Program-made: the position numbers and the translations under genes | Shown: positions 12,101-24,760 of the stretch, piece by piece | How the letters are laid out: each line of letters starts with the position of its first letter | How positions within the stretch are numbered: position 1 is the first letter of the stretch | From: Limnomonas spitsbergensis | Lineage: Eukaryota > Chlorophyta > Chlorophyceae > Chlamydomonadales | Assembly (NCBI GenBank): GCA_037349105.1 | Contig: JAYJMM010000044.1 | Span: 101,038 to 165,037 of the forward strand | Length of the DNA: 64,000 nt | Direction of reading: 5' to 3' | The notes under the pieces: generated by a model | Seen by the model: the letters and a program-made list of their open reading frames with translations, nothing else | Databases searched by the model: none | What the model was told of the DNA's origin: nothing

Positions 12101-15100
12101 CAGGCCATCTCCATGAGTGGGAAACGAGGGGGGCTGTTTTGCTGAACCACCTAAGTGGCTCAAAATCTGTGTTCCTCCCATTTTACCCACTGCCCTGACA
12201 TTTTGAGCATGGCTGCATGCTCATATAGTGATCCTTTACTATGCTGCCAGAATGATATGTGTGTCCTGGAAGTGTGGCAGGCTGTTGCAGGCCATCTCCA
12301 TGAGTGGGAAACGAGGGGGGCTGTTTTGCTGAACCACCTAAGTGGCTCAAAATCTGTGTTCCTCCCATTTTACCCACTGCCCTGACATTTTGAGCATGGC
12401 TGCATGCTCATATAGTGATCCTTTACTATGCTGCCAGAATGAAATGTGTGTACTGGAAGTGTGGAGGCTGTTGCAGGCCATCTCCATGAGTGGGAAACGA
12501 GGGGGGCTGTTTTGCTGAACCACCTAAGTGGCTCAAAATCTGTGTTCCTCCCATTTTACCCACTGCCCTGACATTTTTAGCATGGCTGCATGCTCATATA
12601 GTGATCCTTTACTATGCTGCCAGAATGAAATGTGTGTCCTGGAAGTGTGGCAGGCTGTTGCAGGCCATCTCCATGAGTGGGAAACGAGGGGGGCTGTTTT
12701 GCTGAACCACCTAAGTGGCTCAAAATCTGTGTTCCTCCCATTTTACCCACTGCCCTGACATTTTGAGCATGGCTGCATGCTCATATAGTGATCCTTTACT
12801 ATGCTGCCAGAATGATAATGTGTGTCCTGGAAGTGTGGAGGCTGTTGCAGGCCATCTCCATGAGTGGGAAACGAGGGGGGCTGTTTTGCTGAACCACCTA
12901 AGTGGCTCAAAATCTGTGTTCCTCCCATTTTACCCACTGCCCTGACATTTTGAGCATGGCTGCATGCTCATATAGTGATCCTTTACTATGCTGCCAGAAT
13001 GAAATGTGTGTCCTGGAAGTGTGGAAGGCTGTTGCAGGCCATCTCCATGAGTGGGAAACGAGGGGGGCTGTTTTGCTGAACCACCTTGGTGGCTCAAAAT
13101 CTGTGTTCCTCCCATTTTACCCACTGCCCTGACATTTTGAGCATGGCTGCATGCTCATATAGTGATCCTTTACTATGCTGCCAGAATGAAATGTGTGTCC
13201 TGGAAGTGTGGAGGCTGTTGCAGGCCATCTCCATGAGTGGGAAACGAGGGGGGCTGTTTTGCTGAACCACCTAAGTGGCTCAAAATCTGTGTTCCTCCCA
13301 GTCTACCCACTGCCCTGACATTTTGAGCATGGCTGCATGCTCATATAGTGATCCTTTACTATGCTGCCAGAATGAAATGTGTGTCCTGGAAGTGTGGAGG
13401 CTGTTGCAGGCCATCTCCATGAGTGGGAAACGAGGGGGGCTGTTTTGCTGAACCACCTTGGTGGCTCAAAATCTGTGTTCCTCCCATTTTACCCACTGCC
13501 CTGACATTTTGAGCATGGCTGCATGCTCATATAGTGATCCTTTACTATGCTGCCAGAATGAAATGTGTGTCCTGGAAGTGTGGAGGCTGTTGCAGGCCAT
13601 CTCCATGAGTGGGAAACGAGGGGGGCTGTTTTGCTGAACCACCTAAGTGGCTCAAAATCTGTGTTCCTCCCATTCTACCTACTGCCCTGACATTTTGAGC
13701 ATGGCTGCATGCTCATATAGTGATCCTTTACTATGCTGCCAGAATGAAATGTGTGTCCTGGAAGTGTGGAGGCTGTTGCAGGCCATCTCCATGAGTGGGA
13801 AACGAGGGGGGCTGTTTTTGCTGAACCACCTTAGGTGGCTCAAAATCTGTGTTCCTCCCATTTTACCCACTGCCCTGACATTTTGAGCATGGCTGCATGC
13901 TCATATAGTGATCCTTTACTATGCTGCCAGAATGAAATGTGTGTCCTGGAAGTGTGGAGGCTGTTGCAGGCCATCTCCATGAGTGGGAAACGAGGGGGGC
14001 TGTTTTGCTGAACCACCTTGGTGGCTCAAAATCTGTGTTCCTCCCATTTTACCCACTGCCCTGACATTTTGAGCATGGCTGCATGCTCATATAGTGATCC
14101 TTTACTATGCTGCCAGAATGAAATGTGTGTCCTGGAAGTGTGGAGGCTGTTGCAGGCCATCTCCATGAGTGGGAAACGAGGGGGGCTGTTTTGCTGAACC
14201 ACCTTGGTGGCTCAAAATCTGTGTTCCTCCCATTTTACCCACTGCCCTGACATTTTGAGCATGGCTGCATGCTCATATAGTGATCCTTTACTATGCTGCC
14301 AGAATGATATGTGTGTCCTGGAAGTGTGGAGGCTGTTGCAGGCCATCTCCATGAGTGGGAAACGAGGGGGGCTGTTTTGCTGAACCACCTAAGTGGCTCA
14401 AAATCTGTGTTCCTCCCATTTTACCCACTGCCCTGACATTTTGAGCATGGCTGCATGCTCATATAGTGATCCTTTACTATGCTGCCAGAATGAAATGTGT
14501 GTCCTGGAAGTGTGGAGGCTGTTGCAGGCCATCTCCATGAGTGGGAAACGAGGGGGGCTGTTTTGCTGAACCACCTAAGTGGCTCAAAATCTGTGTTCCT
14601 CCCATTTTACCCACTGCCCTGACATTTTGAGCATGGCTGCATGCTCATATAGTGCATCCTTTACTATGCTGCCAGAATGAAATGTGTGTCCTGGAAGTGT
14701 GGAGGCTGTTGCAGGCCATCTCCATGAGTGGGAAACGAGGGGGGCTGTTTTGCTGAACCACCTAAGTGGCTCAAAATCTGTGTTCCTCCCATTTTACCCA
14801 CTGCCCTGACATTTTGAGCATGGCTGCATGCTCATATAGTGATCCTTTACTATGCTGCCAGAATGAAATGTGTGTCCTGGAAGTGTGGAAGGCTGTTGCA
14901 GGCCATCTCCATGAGTGGGAAACGAGGGGGGCTGTTTTGCTGAACCACCTTAGGTGGCTCAAAATCTGTGTTCCTCCCAGTCTACCTACTGCCCTGACAT
15001 TTTGAGCATGGCTGCATGCTCATATAGTGATCCTTTACTATGCTGCCAGAATGAAATGTGTGTCCTGGAAGTGTGGAGGCTGTTGCAGGCCATCTCCATG

Positions 15101-18100
15101 AGTGGGAAACGAGGGGGGCTGTTTTGCTGAACCACCTTGGTGGCTCAAAATCTGTGTTCCTCCCATTTTACCCACTGCCCTGACATTTTGAGCATGGCTG
15201 CATGCTCATATAGTGATCCTTTACTATGCTGCCAGAATGAAATGTGTGTCCTGGAAGTGTGGAGGCTGTTGCAGGCCATCTCCATGAGTGGGAAACGAGG
15301 GGGGCTGTTTTGCTGAACCACCTAGGTGGCTCAAAATCTGTGTTCCTCCCATTTTACCCACTGCCCTGACATTTTGAGCATGGCTGCATGCTCATATAGT
15401 GATCCTTTACTATGCTGCCAGAATGATATGTGTGTCCTGGAAGTGTGGAGGCTGTTGCAGGCCATCTCCATGAGTGGGAAACGAGGGGGGCTGTTTTGCT
15501 GAACCACCTAAGTGGCTCAAAATCTGTGTTCCTCCCATTTTACCCACTGCCCTGACATTTTGAGCATGGCTGCATGCTCATATAGTGATCCTTTACTATG
15601 CTGCCAGAATGAAATGTGTGTCCTGGAAGTGTGGAGGCTGTTGCAGGCCATCTCCATGAGTGGGAAACGAGGGGGGCTGTTTTGCTGAACCACCTTAGGT
15701 GGCTCAAAATCTGTGTTCCTCCCATTTTACCCACTGCCCTGACATTTTGAGCATGGCTGCATGCTCATATAGTGATCCTTTACTATGCTGCCAGAATGAA
15801 ATGTGTGTCCTGGAAGTGTGGAGGCTGTTGCAGGCCATCTCCATGAGTGGGAAACGAGGGGGGCTGTTTTGCTGAACCACCTAAGTGGCTCAAAATCTGT
15901 GTTCCTCCCATTTTACCCACTGCCCTGACATTTTGAGCATGGCTGCATGCTCATATAGTGATCCTTTACTATGCTGCCAGAATGATATGTGTGTCCTGGA
16001 AGTGTGGAGGCTGTTGCAGGCCATCTCCATGAGTGGGAAACGAGGGGGGCTGTTTTGCTGAACCACCTAAGTGGCTCAAAATCTGTGTTCCTCCCATTTT
16101 ACCCACTGCCCTGACATTTTGAGCATGGCTGCATGCTCATATAGTGATCCTTTACTATGCTGCCAGAATGAAATGTGTGTCCTGGAAGTGTGGAAGGCTG
16201 TTGCAGGCCATCTCCATGAGTGGGAAACGAGGGGGGCTGTTTTGCTGAACCACCTTGGTGGCTCAAAATCTGTGTTCCTCCCATTTTACCCACTGCCCTG
16301 ACATTTTGAGCATGGCTGCATGCTCATATAGTGATCCTTTACTATGCTGCCAGAATGATATGTGTGTCCTGGAAGTGTGGAGGCTGTTGCAGGCCATCTC
16401 CATGAGTGGGAAACGAGGGGGGCTGTTTTGCTGAACCACCTTAGGTGGCTCAAAATCTGTGTTCCTCCCATTTTACCCACTGCCCTGACATTTTGAGCAT
16501 GGCTGCATGCTCATATAGTGATCCTTTACTATGCTGCCAGAATGATATGTGTGTCCTGGAAGTGTGGAGGCTGTTGCAGGCCATCTCCATGAGTGGGAAA
16601 CGAGGGGGGCTGTTTTGCTGAACCACCTAAGTGGCTCAAAATCTGTGTTCCTCCCAGTCTACCCTACTGCCCTGACATTTTGAGCATGGCTGCATGCTCA
16701 TATAGTGATCCTTTACTATGCTGCCAGAATGAAATGTGTGTCCTGGAAGTGTGGAGGCTGTTGCAGGCCATCTCCATGAGTGGGAAACGAGGGGGGCTGT
16801 TTTGCTGAACCACCTTGGTGGCTCAAAATCTGTGTTCCTCCCATTTTACCCACTGCCCTGACATTTTGAGCATGGCTGCATGCTCATATAGTGATCCTTT
16901 ACTATGCTGCCAGAATGAAATGTGTGTCCTGGAAGTGTGGAGGCTGTTGCAGGCCATCTCCATGAGTGGGAAACGAGGGGGGCTGTTTTGCTGAACCACC
17001 TTGGTGGCTCAAAATCTGTGTTCCTCCCATTTTACCCACTGCCCTGACATTTTGAGCATGGCTGCATGCTCATATAGTGATCCTTTACTATGCTGCCAGA
17101 ATGAAATGTGTGTCCTGGAAGTGTGGCAGGCTGTTGCAGGCCATCTCCATGAGTGGGAAACGAGGGGGGCTGTTTTGCTGAACCACCTAAGTGGCTCAAA
17201 ATCTGTGTTCCTCCCAGTCTACCCTACTGCCCTGACATTTTGAGCATGGCTGCATGCTCATATAGTGATCCTTTACTATGCTGCCAGAATGAAATGTGTG
17301 TCCTGGAAGTGTGGAGGCTGTTGCAGGCCATCTCCATGAGTGGGAAACGAGGGGGGCTGTTTTGCTGAACCACCTTGGTGGCTCAAAATCTGTGTTCCTC
17401 CCATTTTACCCACTGCCCTGACATTTTGAGCATGGCTGCATGCTCATATAGTGATCCTTTACTATGCTGCCAGAATGAAATGTGTGTCCTGGAAGTGTGG
17501 AGGCTGTTGCAGGCCATCTCCATGAGTGGGAAACGAGGGGGGCTGTTTTGCTGAACCACCTTGGTGGCTCAAAATCTGTGTTCCTCCCATTTTACCCACT
17601 GCCCTGACATTTTGAGCATGGCTGCATGCTCATATAGTGATCCTTTACTATGCTGCCAGAATGATATGTGTGTCCTGGAAGTGTGGAGGCTGTTGCAGGC
17701 CATCTCCATGAGTGGGAAACGAGGGGGGCTGTTTTGCTGAACCACCTAGTGGCTCAAAATCTGTGTTCCTCCCATTTTACCCACTGCCCTGACATTTTGA
17801 GCATGGCTGCATGCTCATATAGTGATCCTTTACTATGCTGCCAGAATGAAATGTGTGTCCTGGAAGTGTGGAGGCTGTTGCAGGCCATCTCCATGAGTGG
17901 GAAACGAGGGGGGCTGTTTTGCTGAACCACCTAAGTGGCTCAAAATCTGTGTTCCTCCCATTTTACCCACTGCCCTGACATTTTGAGCATGGCTGCATGC
18001 TCATATAGTGATCCTTTACTATGCTGCCAGAATGATATGTGTGTCCTGGAAGTGTGGAGGCTGTTGCAGGCCATCTCCATGAGTGGGAAACGAGGGGGGC

Positions 18101-21100
18101 TGTTTTGCTGAACCACCTAAGTGGCTCAAAATCTGTGTTCCTCCCATTTTACCCACTGCCCTGACATTTTGAGCATGGCTGCATGCTCATATAGTGATCC
18201 TTTACTATGCTGCCAGAATGAAATGTGTGTCCTGGAAGTGTGGAAGCTGTTGCAGGCCATCTCCATGAGTGGGAAACGAGGGGGGCTGTTTTGCTGAACC
18301 ACCTTGGTGGCTCAAAATCTGTGTTCCTCCCATTTTACCCACTGCCCTGACATTTTGAGCATGGCTGCATGCTCATATAGTGATCCTTTACTATGCTGCC
18401 AGAATGAAATGTGTGTCCTGGAAGTGTGGAGGCTGTTGCAGGCCATCTCCATGAGTGGGAAACGAGGGGGGCTGTTTTGCTGAACCACCTTGGTGGCTCA
18501 AAATCTGTGTTCCTCCCATTTTACCCACTGCCCTGACATTTTGAGCATGGCTGCATGCTCATATAGTGATCCTTTACTATGCTGCCAGAATGAAATGTGT
18601 GTCCTGGAAGTGTGGAGGCTGTTGCAGGCCATCTCCATGAGTGGGAAACGAGGGGGGCTGTTTTGCTGAACCACCTTGGTGGCTCAAAATCTGTGTTCCT
18701 CCCAGTCTACCTACTGCCCTGACATTTTGAGCATGGCTGCATGCTCATATAGTGATCCTTTACTATGCTGCCAGAATGAAATGTGTGTCCTGGAAGTGTG
18801 CAGGCTGTTGCAGGCCATCTCCATGAGTGGGAAACGAGGGGGGCTGTTTTGCTGAACCACCTAAGTGGCTCAAAATCTGTGTTCCTCCCAGTCTACCTAC
18901 TGCCCTGACATTTTGAGCATGGCTGCATGCTCATATAGTGATCCTTTACTATGCTGCCAGAATGAAATGTGTGTCCTGGAAGTGTGGAGGCTGTTGCAGG
19001 CCATCTCCATGAGTGGGAAACGAGGGGGGCTGTTTTGCTGAACCACCTAAGTGGCTCAAAATCTGTGTTCCTCCCATTTTACCCACTGCCCTGACATTTT
19101 GAGCATGGCTGCATGCTCATATAGTGATCCTTTACTATGCTGCCAGAATGATATGTGTGTCCTGGAAGTGTGGAGGCTGTTGCAGGCCATCTCCATGAGT
19201 GGGAAACGAGGGGGGCTGTTTTGCTGAACCACCTAAGTGGCTCAAAATCTGTGTTCCTCCCATTTTACCCACTGCCCTGACATTTTGAGCATGGCTGCAT
19301 GCTCATATAGTGATCCTTTACTATGCTGCCAGAATGAAATGTGTGTCCTGGAAGTGTGGAGGCTGTTGCAGGCCATCTCCATGAGTGGGAAACGAGGGGG
19401 GCTGTTTTGCTGAACCACCTAAGTGGCTCAAAATCTGTGTTCCTCCCATTTTACCCACTGCCCTGACATTTTGAGCATGGCTGCATGCTCATATAGTGAT
19501 CCTTTACTATGCTGCCAGAATGATATGTGTGTCCTGGAAGTGTGGAGGCTGTTGCAGGCCATCTCCATGAGTGGGAAACGAGGGGGGCTGTTTTGCTGAA
19601 CCACCTAAGTGGCTCAAAATCTGTGTTCCTCCCATTTTACCCACTGCCCTGACATTTTGAGCATGGCTGCATGCTCATATAGTGATCCTTTACTATGCTG
19701 CCAGAATGAAATGTGTGTCCTGGAAGTGTGGAAGCTGTTGCAGGCCATCTCCATGAGTGGGAAACGAGGGGGGCTGTTTTGCTGAACCACCTTGGTGGCT
19801 CAAAATCTGTGTTCCTCCCATTTTACCCACTGCCCTGACATTTTGAGCATGGCTGCATGCTCATATAGTGATCCTTTACTATGCTGCCAGAATGAAATGT
19901 GTGTCCTGGAAGTGTGGAGGCTGTTGCAGGCCATCTCCATGAGTGGGAAACGAGGGGGGCTGTTTTGCTGAACCACCTTGGTGGCTCAAAATCTGTGTTC
20001 CTCCCATTTTACCCACTGCCCTGACATTTTGAGCATGGCTGCATGCTCATATAGTGATCCTTTACTATGCTGCCAGAATGATATGTGTGTCCTGGAAGTG
20101 TGGAGGCTGTTGCAGGCCATCTCCATGAGTGGGAAACGAGGGGGGCTGTTTTGCTGAACCACCTAAGTGGCTCAAAATCTGTGTTCCTCCCAGTCTACCT
20201 ACTGCCCTGACATTTTGAGCATGGCTGCATGCTCATATAGTGATCCTTTACTATGCTGCCAGAATGAAATGTGTGTCCTGGAAGTGTGGAGGCTGTTGCA
20301 GGCCATCTCCATGAGTGGGAAACGAGGGGGGCTGTTTTGCTGAACCACCTTGGTGGCTCAAAATCTGTGTTCCTCCCATTTTACCCACTGCCCTGACATT
20401 TTGAGCATGGCTGCATGCTCATATAGTGATCCTTTACTATGCTGCCAGAATGAAATGTGTGTCCTGGAAGTGTGGAGGCTGTTGCAGGCCATCTCCATGA
20501 GTGGGAAACGAGGGGGGCTGTTTTGCTGAACCACCTTGGTGGCTCAAAATCTGTGTTCCTCCCATTTTACCCACTGCCCTGACATTTTGAGCATGGCTGC
20601 ATGCTCATATAGTGATCCTTTACTATGCTGCCAGAATGATATGTGTGTCCTGGAAGTGTGCAGGCTGTTGCAGGCCATCTCCATGAGTGGGAAACGAGGG
20701 GGGCTGTTTTGCTGAACCACCTAAGTGGCTCAAAATCTGTGTTCCTCCCAGTCTACCTACTGCCCTGACATTTTGAGCATGGCTGCATGCTCATATAGTG
20801 ATCCTTTACTATGCTGCCAGAATGAAATGTGTGTCCTGGAAGTGTGGAGGCTGTTGCAGGCCATCTCCATGAGTGGGAAACGAGGGGGGCTGTTTTGCTG
20901 AACCACCTTGGTGGCTCAAAATCTGTGTTCCTCCCATTTTACCCACTGCCCTGACATTTTGAGCATGGCTGCATGCTCATATAGTGATCCTTTACTATGC
21001 TGCCAGAATGAAATGTGTGTCCTGGAAGTGTGGAGGCTGTTGCAGGCCATCTCCATGAGTGGGAAACGAGGGGGGCTGTTTTGCTGAACCACCTTGGTGG

Positions 21101-21409
21101 CTCAAAATCTGTGTTCCTCCCATTTTACCCACTGCCCTGACATTTTGAGCATGGCTGCATGCTCATATAGTGATCCTTTACTATGCTGCCAGAATGATAT
21201 GTGTGTCCTGGAAGTGTGGCAGGCTGTTGCAGGCCATCTCCATGAGTGGGAAACGAGGGGGGCTGTTTTGCTGAACCACCTAAGTGGCTCAAAATCTGTG
21301 TTCCTCCCATTTTACCCACTGCCCTGACATTTTGAGCATGGCTGCATGCTCATATAGTGATCCTTTACTATGCTGCCAGAATGATATGTGTGTCCTGGAA
21401 GTGTGCAGG

Positions 21410-24400
21410 CTGTTGCATGCCATCTCCATGAGTGGGAAACGAGGGGGGCTGTTTTGCTGAACCACCTAAGTGGCTCAAAATCTGTGTTCCTCCCATTTTA
21501 CCCACTGCCCTGACATTTTGAGCATGGCTGCATGCTCATATAGTGATCCTTTACTATGCTGCCAGAATGAAATGTGTGTAATGGAAGTGTGGAGGCTGTT
21601 GCAGGCCATCTCCATGAGTGGGAAACGAGGGGGGCTGTTTTACTGAACCACCTAAGTGGCTCAAAATCTGTGTTCCTCCCATTTTACCCACTGCCCTGAC
21701 ATTTTGAGCATGGCTGCATGCTCATATAGTGATCCTTTACTATGCTGCCAGAATGAAATGTGTGTCCTGGAAGTGTGCAGGCTGTTGCAGGCCATCTCCA
21801 TGAGTGGGAAACGAGGGGGGCTGTTTTGCTGAACCACCTAAGTGGCTCAAAATCTGTGTTCCTCCCATTTTACCCACTGCCCTGACATTTTGAGCATGGC
21901 TGCATGCTCATATAGTGATCCTTTACTATGCTGCCAGAATGATATGTGTGTCCTGGAAGTGTGGAGGCTGTTGCAGGCCATCTCCATGAGTGGGAAACGA
22001 GGGGGGCTGTTTTGCTGAACCACCTAAGTGGCTCAAAATCTGTGTTCCTCCCAGTCTACCCACTGCCCTGACATTTTGAGCATGGCTGCATGCTCATATA
22101 GTGATCCTTTACTATGCTGCCAGAATGAAATGTGTGTCCTGGAAGTGTGGAAGCTGTTGCAGGCCATCTCCATGAGTGGGAAACGAGGGGGGCTGTTTTG
22201 CTGAACCACCTTGGTGGCTCAAAATCTGTGTTCCTCCCATTTTACCCACTGCCCTGACATTTTGAGCATGGCTGCATGCTCATATAGTGATCCTTTACTA
22301 TGCTGCCAGAATGAAATGTGTGTCCTGGAAGTGTGGAGGCTGTTGCAGGCCATCTCCATGAGTGGGAAACGAGGGGGGCTGTTTTGCTGAACCACCTAAG
22401 TGGCTCAAAATCTGTGTTCCTCCCAGTCTACCCACTGCCCTGACATTTTGAGCATGGCTGCATGCTCATATAGTGATCCTTTACTATGCTGCCAGAATGA
22501 AATGTGTGTCCTGGAAGTGTGGAGGCTGTTGCAGGCCATCTCCATGAGTGGGAAACGAGGGGGGCTGTTTTGCTGAACCACCTTGGTGGCTCAAAATCTG
22601 TGTTCCTCCCATTTTACCCACTGCCCTGACATTTTGAGCATGGCTGCATGCTCATATAGTGATCCTTTACTATGCTGCCAGAATGATATGTGTGTCCTGG
22701 AAGTGTGGCAGGCTGTTGCAGGCCATCTCCATGAGTGGGAAACGAGGGGGGCTGTTTTGCTGAACCACCTAAGTGGCTCAAAATCTGTGTTCCTCCCAGT
22801 CTACCTACTGCCCTGACATTTTGAGCATGGCTGCATGCTCATATAGTGATCCTTTACTATGCTGCCAGAATGAAATGTGTGTCCTGGAAGTGTGGAGGCT
22901 GTTGCAGGCCATCTCCATGAGTGGGAAACGAGGGGGGCTGTTTTGCTGAACCACCTTGGTGGCTCAAAATCTGTGTTCCTCCCATTTTACCCACTGCCCT
23001 GACATTTTGAGCATGGCTGCATGCTCATATAGTGATCCTTTACTATGCTGCCAGAATGAAATGTGTGTCCTGGAAGTGTGGAGGCTGTTGCAGGCCATCT
23101 CCATGAGTGGGAAACGAGGGGGGCTGTTTTGCTGAACCACCTTGGTGGCTCAAAATCTGTGTTCCTCCCATTTTACCCACTGCCCTGACATTTTGAGCAT
23201 GGCTGCATGCTCATATAGTGATCCTTTACTATGCTGCCAGAATGAAATGTGTGTCCTGGAAGTGTGGAGGCTGTTGCAGGCCATCTCCATGAGTGGGAAA
23301 CGAGGGGGGCTGTTTTGCTGAACCACCTTGGTGGCTCAAAATCTGTGTTCCTCCCATTTTACCCACTGCCCTGACATTTTGAGCATGGCTGCATGCTCAT
23401 ATAGTGATCCTTTACTATGCTGCCAGAATGATATGTGTGTCCTGGAAGTGTGGAGGCTGTTGCAGGCCATCTCCATGAGTGGGAAACGAGGGGGGCTGTT
23501 TTGCTGAACCACCTAAGTGGCTCAAAATCTGTGTTCCTCCCATTTTACCCACTGCCCTGACATTTTGAGCATGGCTGCATGCTCATATAGTGATCCTTTA
23601 CTATGCTGCCAGAATGAAATGTGTGTCCTGGAAGTGTGGAGGCTGTTGCAGGCCATCTCCATGAGTGGGAAACGAGGGGGGCTGTTTTGCTGAACCACCT
23701 AAGTGGCTCAAAATCTGTGTTCCTCCCATTTTACCCACTGCCCTGACATTTTGAGCATGGCTGCATGCTCATATAGTGATCCTTTACTATGCTGCCAGAA
23801 TGATATGTGTGTCCTGGAAGTGTGGAGGCTGTTGCAGGCCATCTCCATGAGTGGGAAACGAGGGGGGCTGTTTTGCTGAACCACCTAAGTGGCTCAAAAT
23901 CTGTGTTCCTCCCATTTTACCCACTGCCCTGACATTTTGAGCATGGCTGCATGCTCATATAGTGATCCTTTACTATGCTGCCAGAATGAAATGTGTGTCC
24001 TGGAAGTGTGGAAGCTGTTGCAGGCCATCTCCATGAGTGGGAAACGAGGGGGGCTGTTTTGCTGAACCACCTTGGTGGCTCAAAATCTGTGTTCCTCCCA
24101 TTTTACCCACTGCCCTGACATTTTGAGCATGGCTGCATGCTCATATAGTGATCCTTTACTATGCTGCCAGAATGAAATGTGTGTCCTGGAAGTGTGGAGG
24201 CTGTTGCAGGCCATCTCCATGAGTGGGAAACGAGGGGGGCTGTTTTGCTGAACCACCTTGGTGGCTCAAAATCTGTGTTCCTCCCATTTTACCCACTGCC
24301 CTGACATTTTGAGCATGGCTGCATGCTCATATAGTGATCCTTTACTATGCTGCCAGAATGATATGTGTGTCCTGGAAGTGTGGAGGCTGTTGCAGGCCAT

Positions 24401-24760
24401 CTCCATGAGTGGGAAACGAGGGGGGCTGTTTTGCTGAACCACCTAAGTGGCTCAAAATCTGTGTTCCTCCCAGTCTACCTACTGCCCTGACATTTTGAGC
24501 ATGGCTGCATGCTCATATAGTGATCCTTTACTATGCTGCCAGAATGAAATGTGTGTCCTGGAAGTGTGGAGGCTGTTGCAGGCCATCTCCATGAGTGGGA
24601 AACGAGGGGGGCTGTTTTGCTGAACCACCTTGGTGGCTCAAAATCTGTGTTCCTCCCATTTTACCCACTGCCCTGACATTTTGAGCATGGCTGCATGCTC
24701 ATATAGTGATCCTTTACTATGCTGCCAGAATGAAATGTGTGTCCTGGAAGTGTGGAGGCT
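21410..24760. repeat. Long-range duplicated segment of the 186-bp array, copy B
   Basis: This is the partner of the segment at 1-3350. The rare GTGTAATGG marker at 21577 lies 21,409 bp from its counterpart, which is 115 monomers plus 19 bp. The 19 bp is the net of one-base indels in the intervening units. The same series of junction, AATGAA/AATGAT and CAGTCTAC variants follows for about 17 monomers. Confidence 0.75.
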
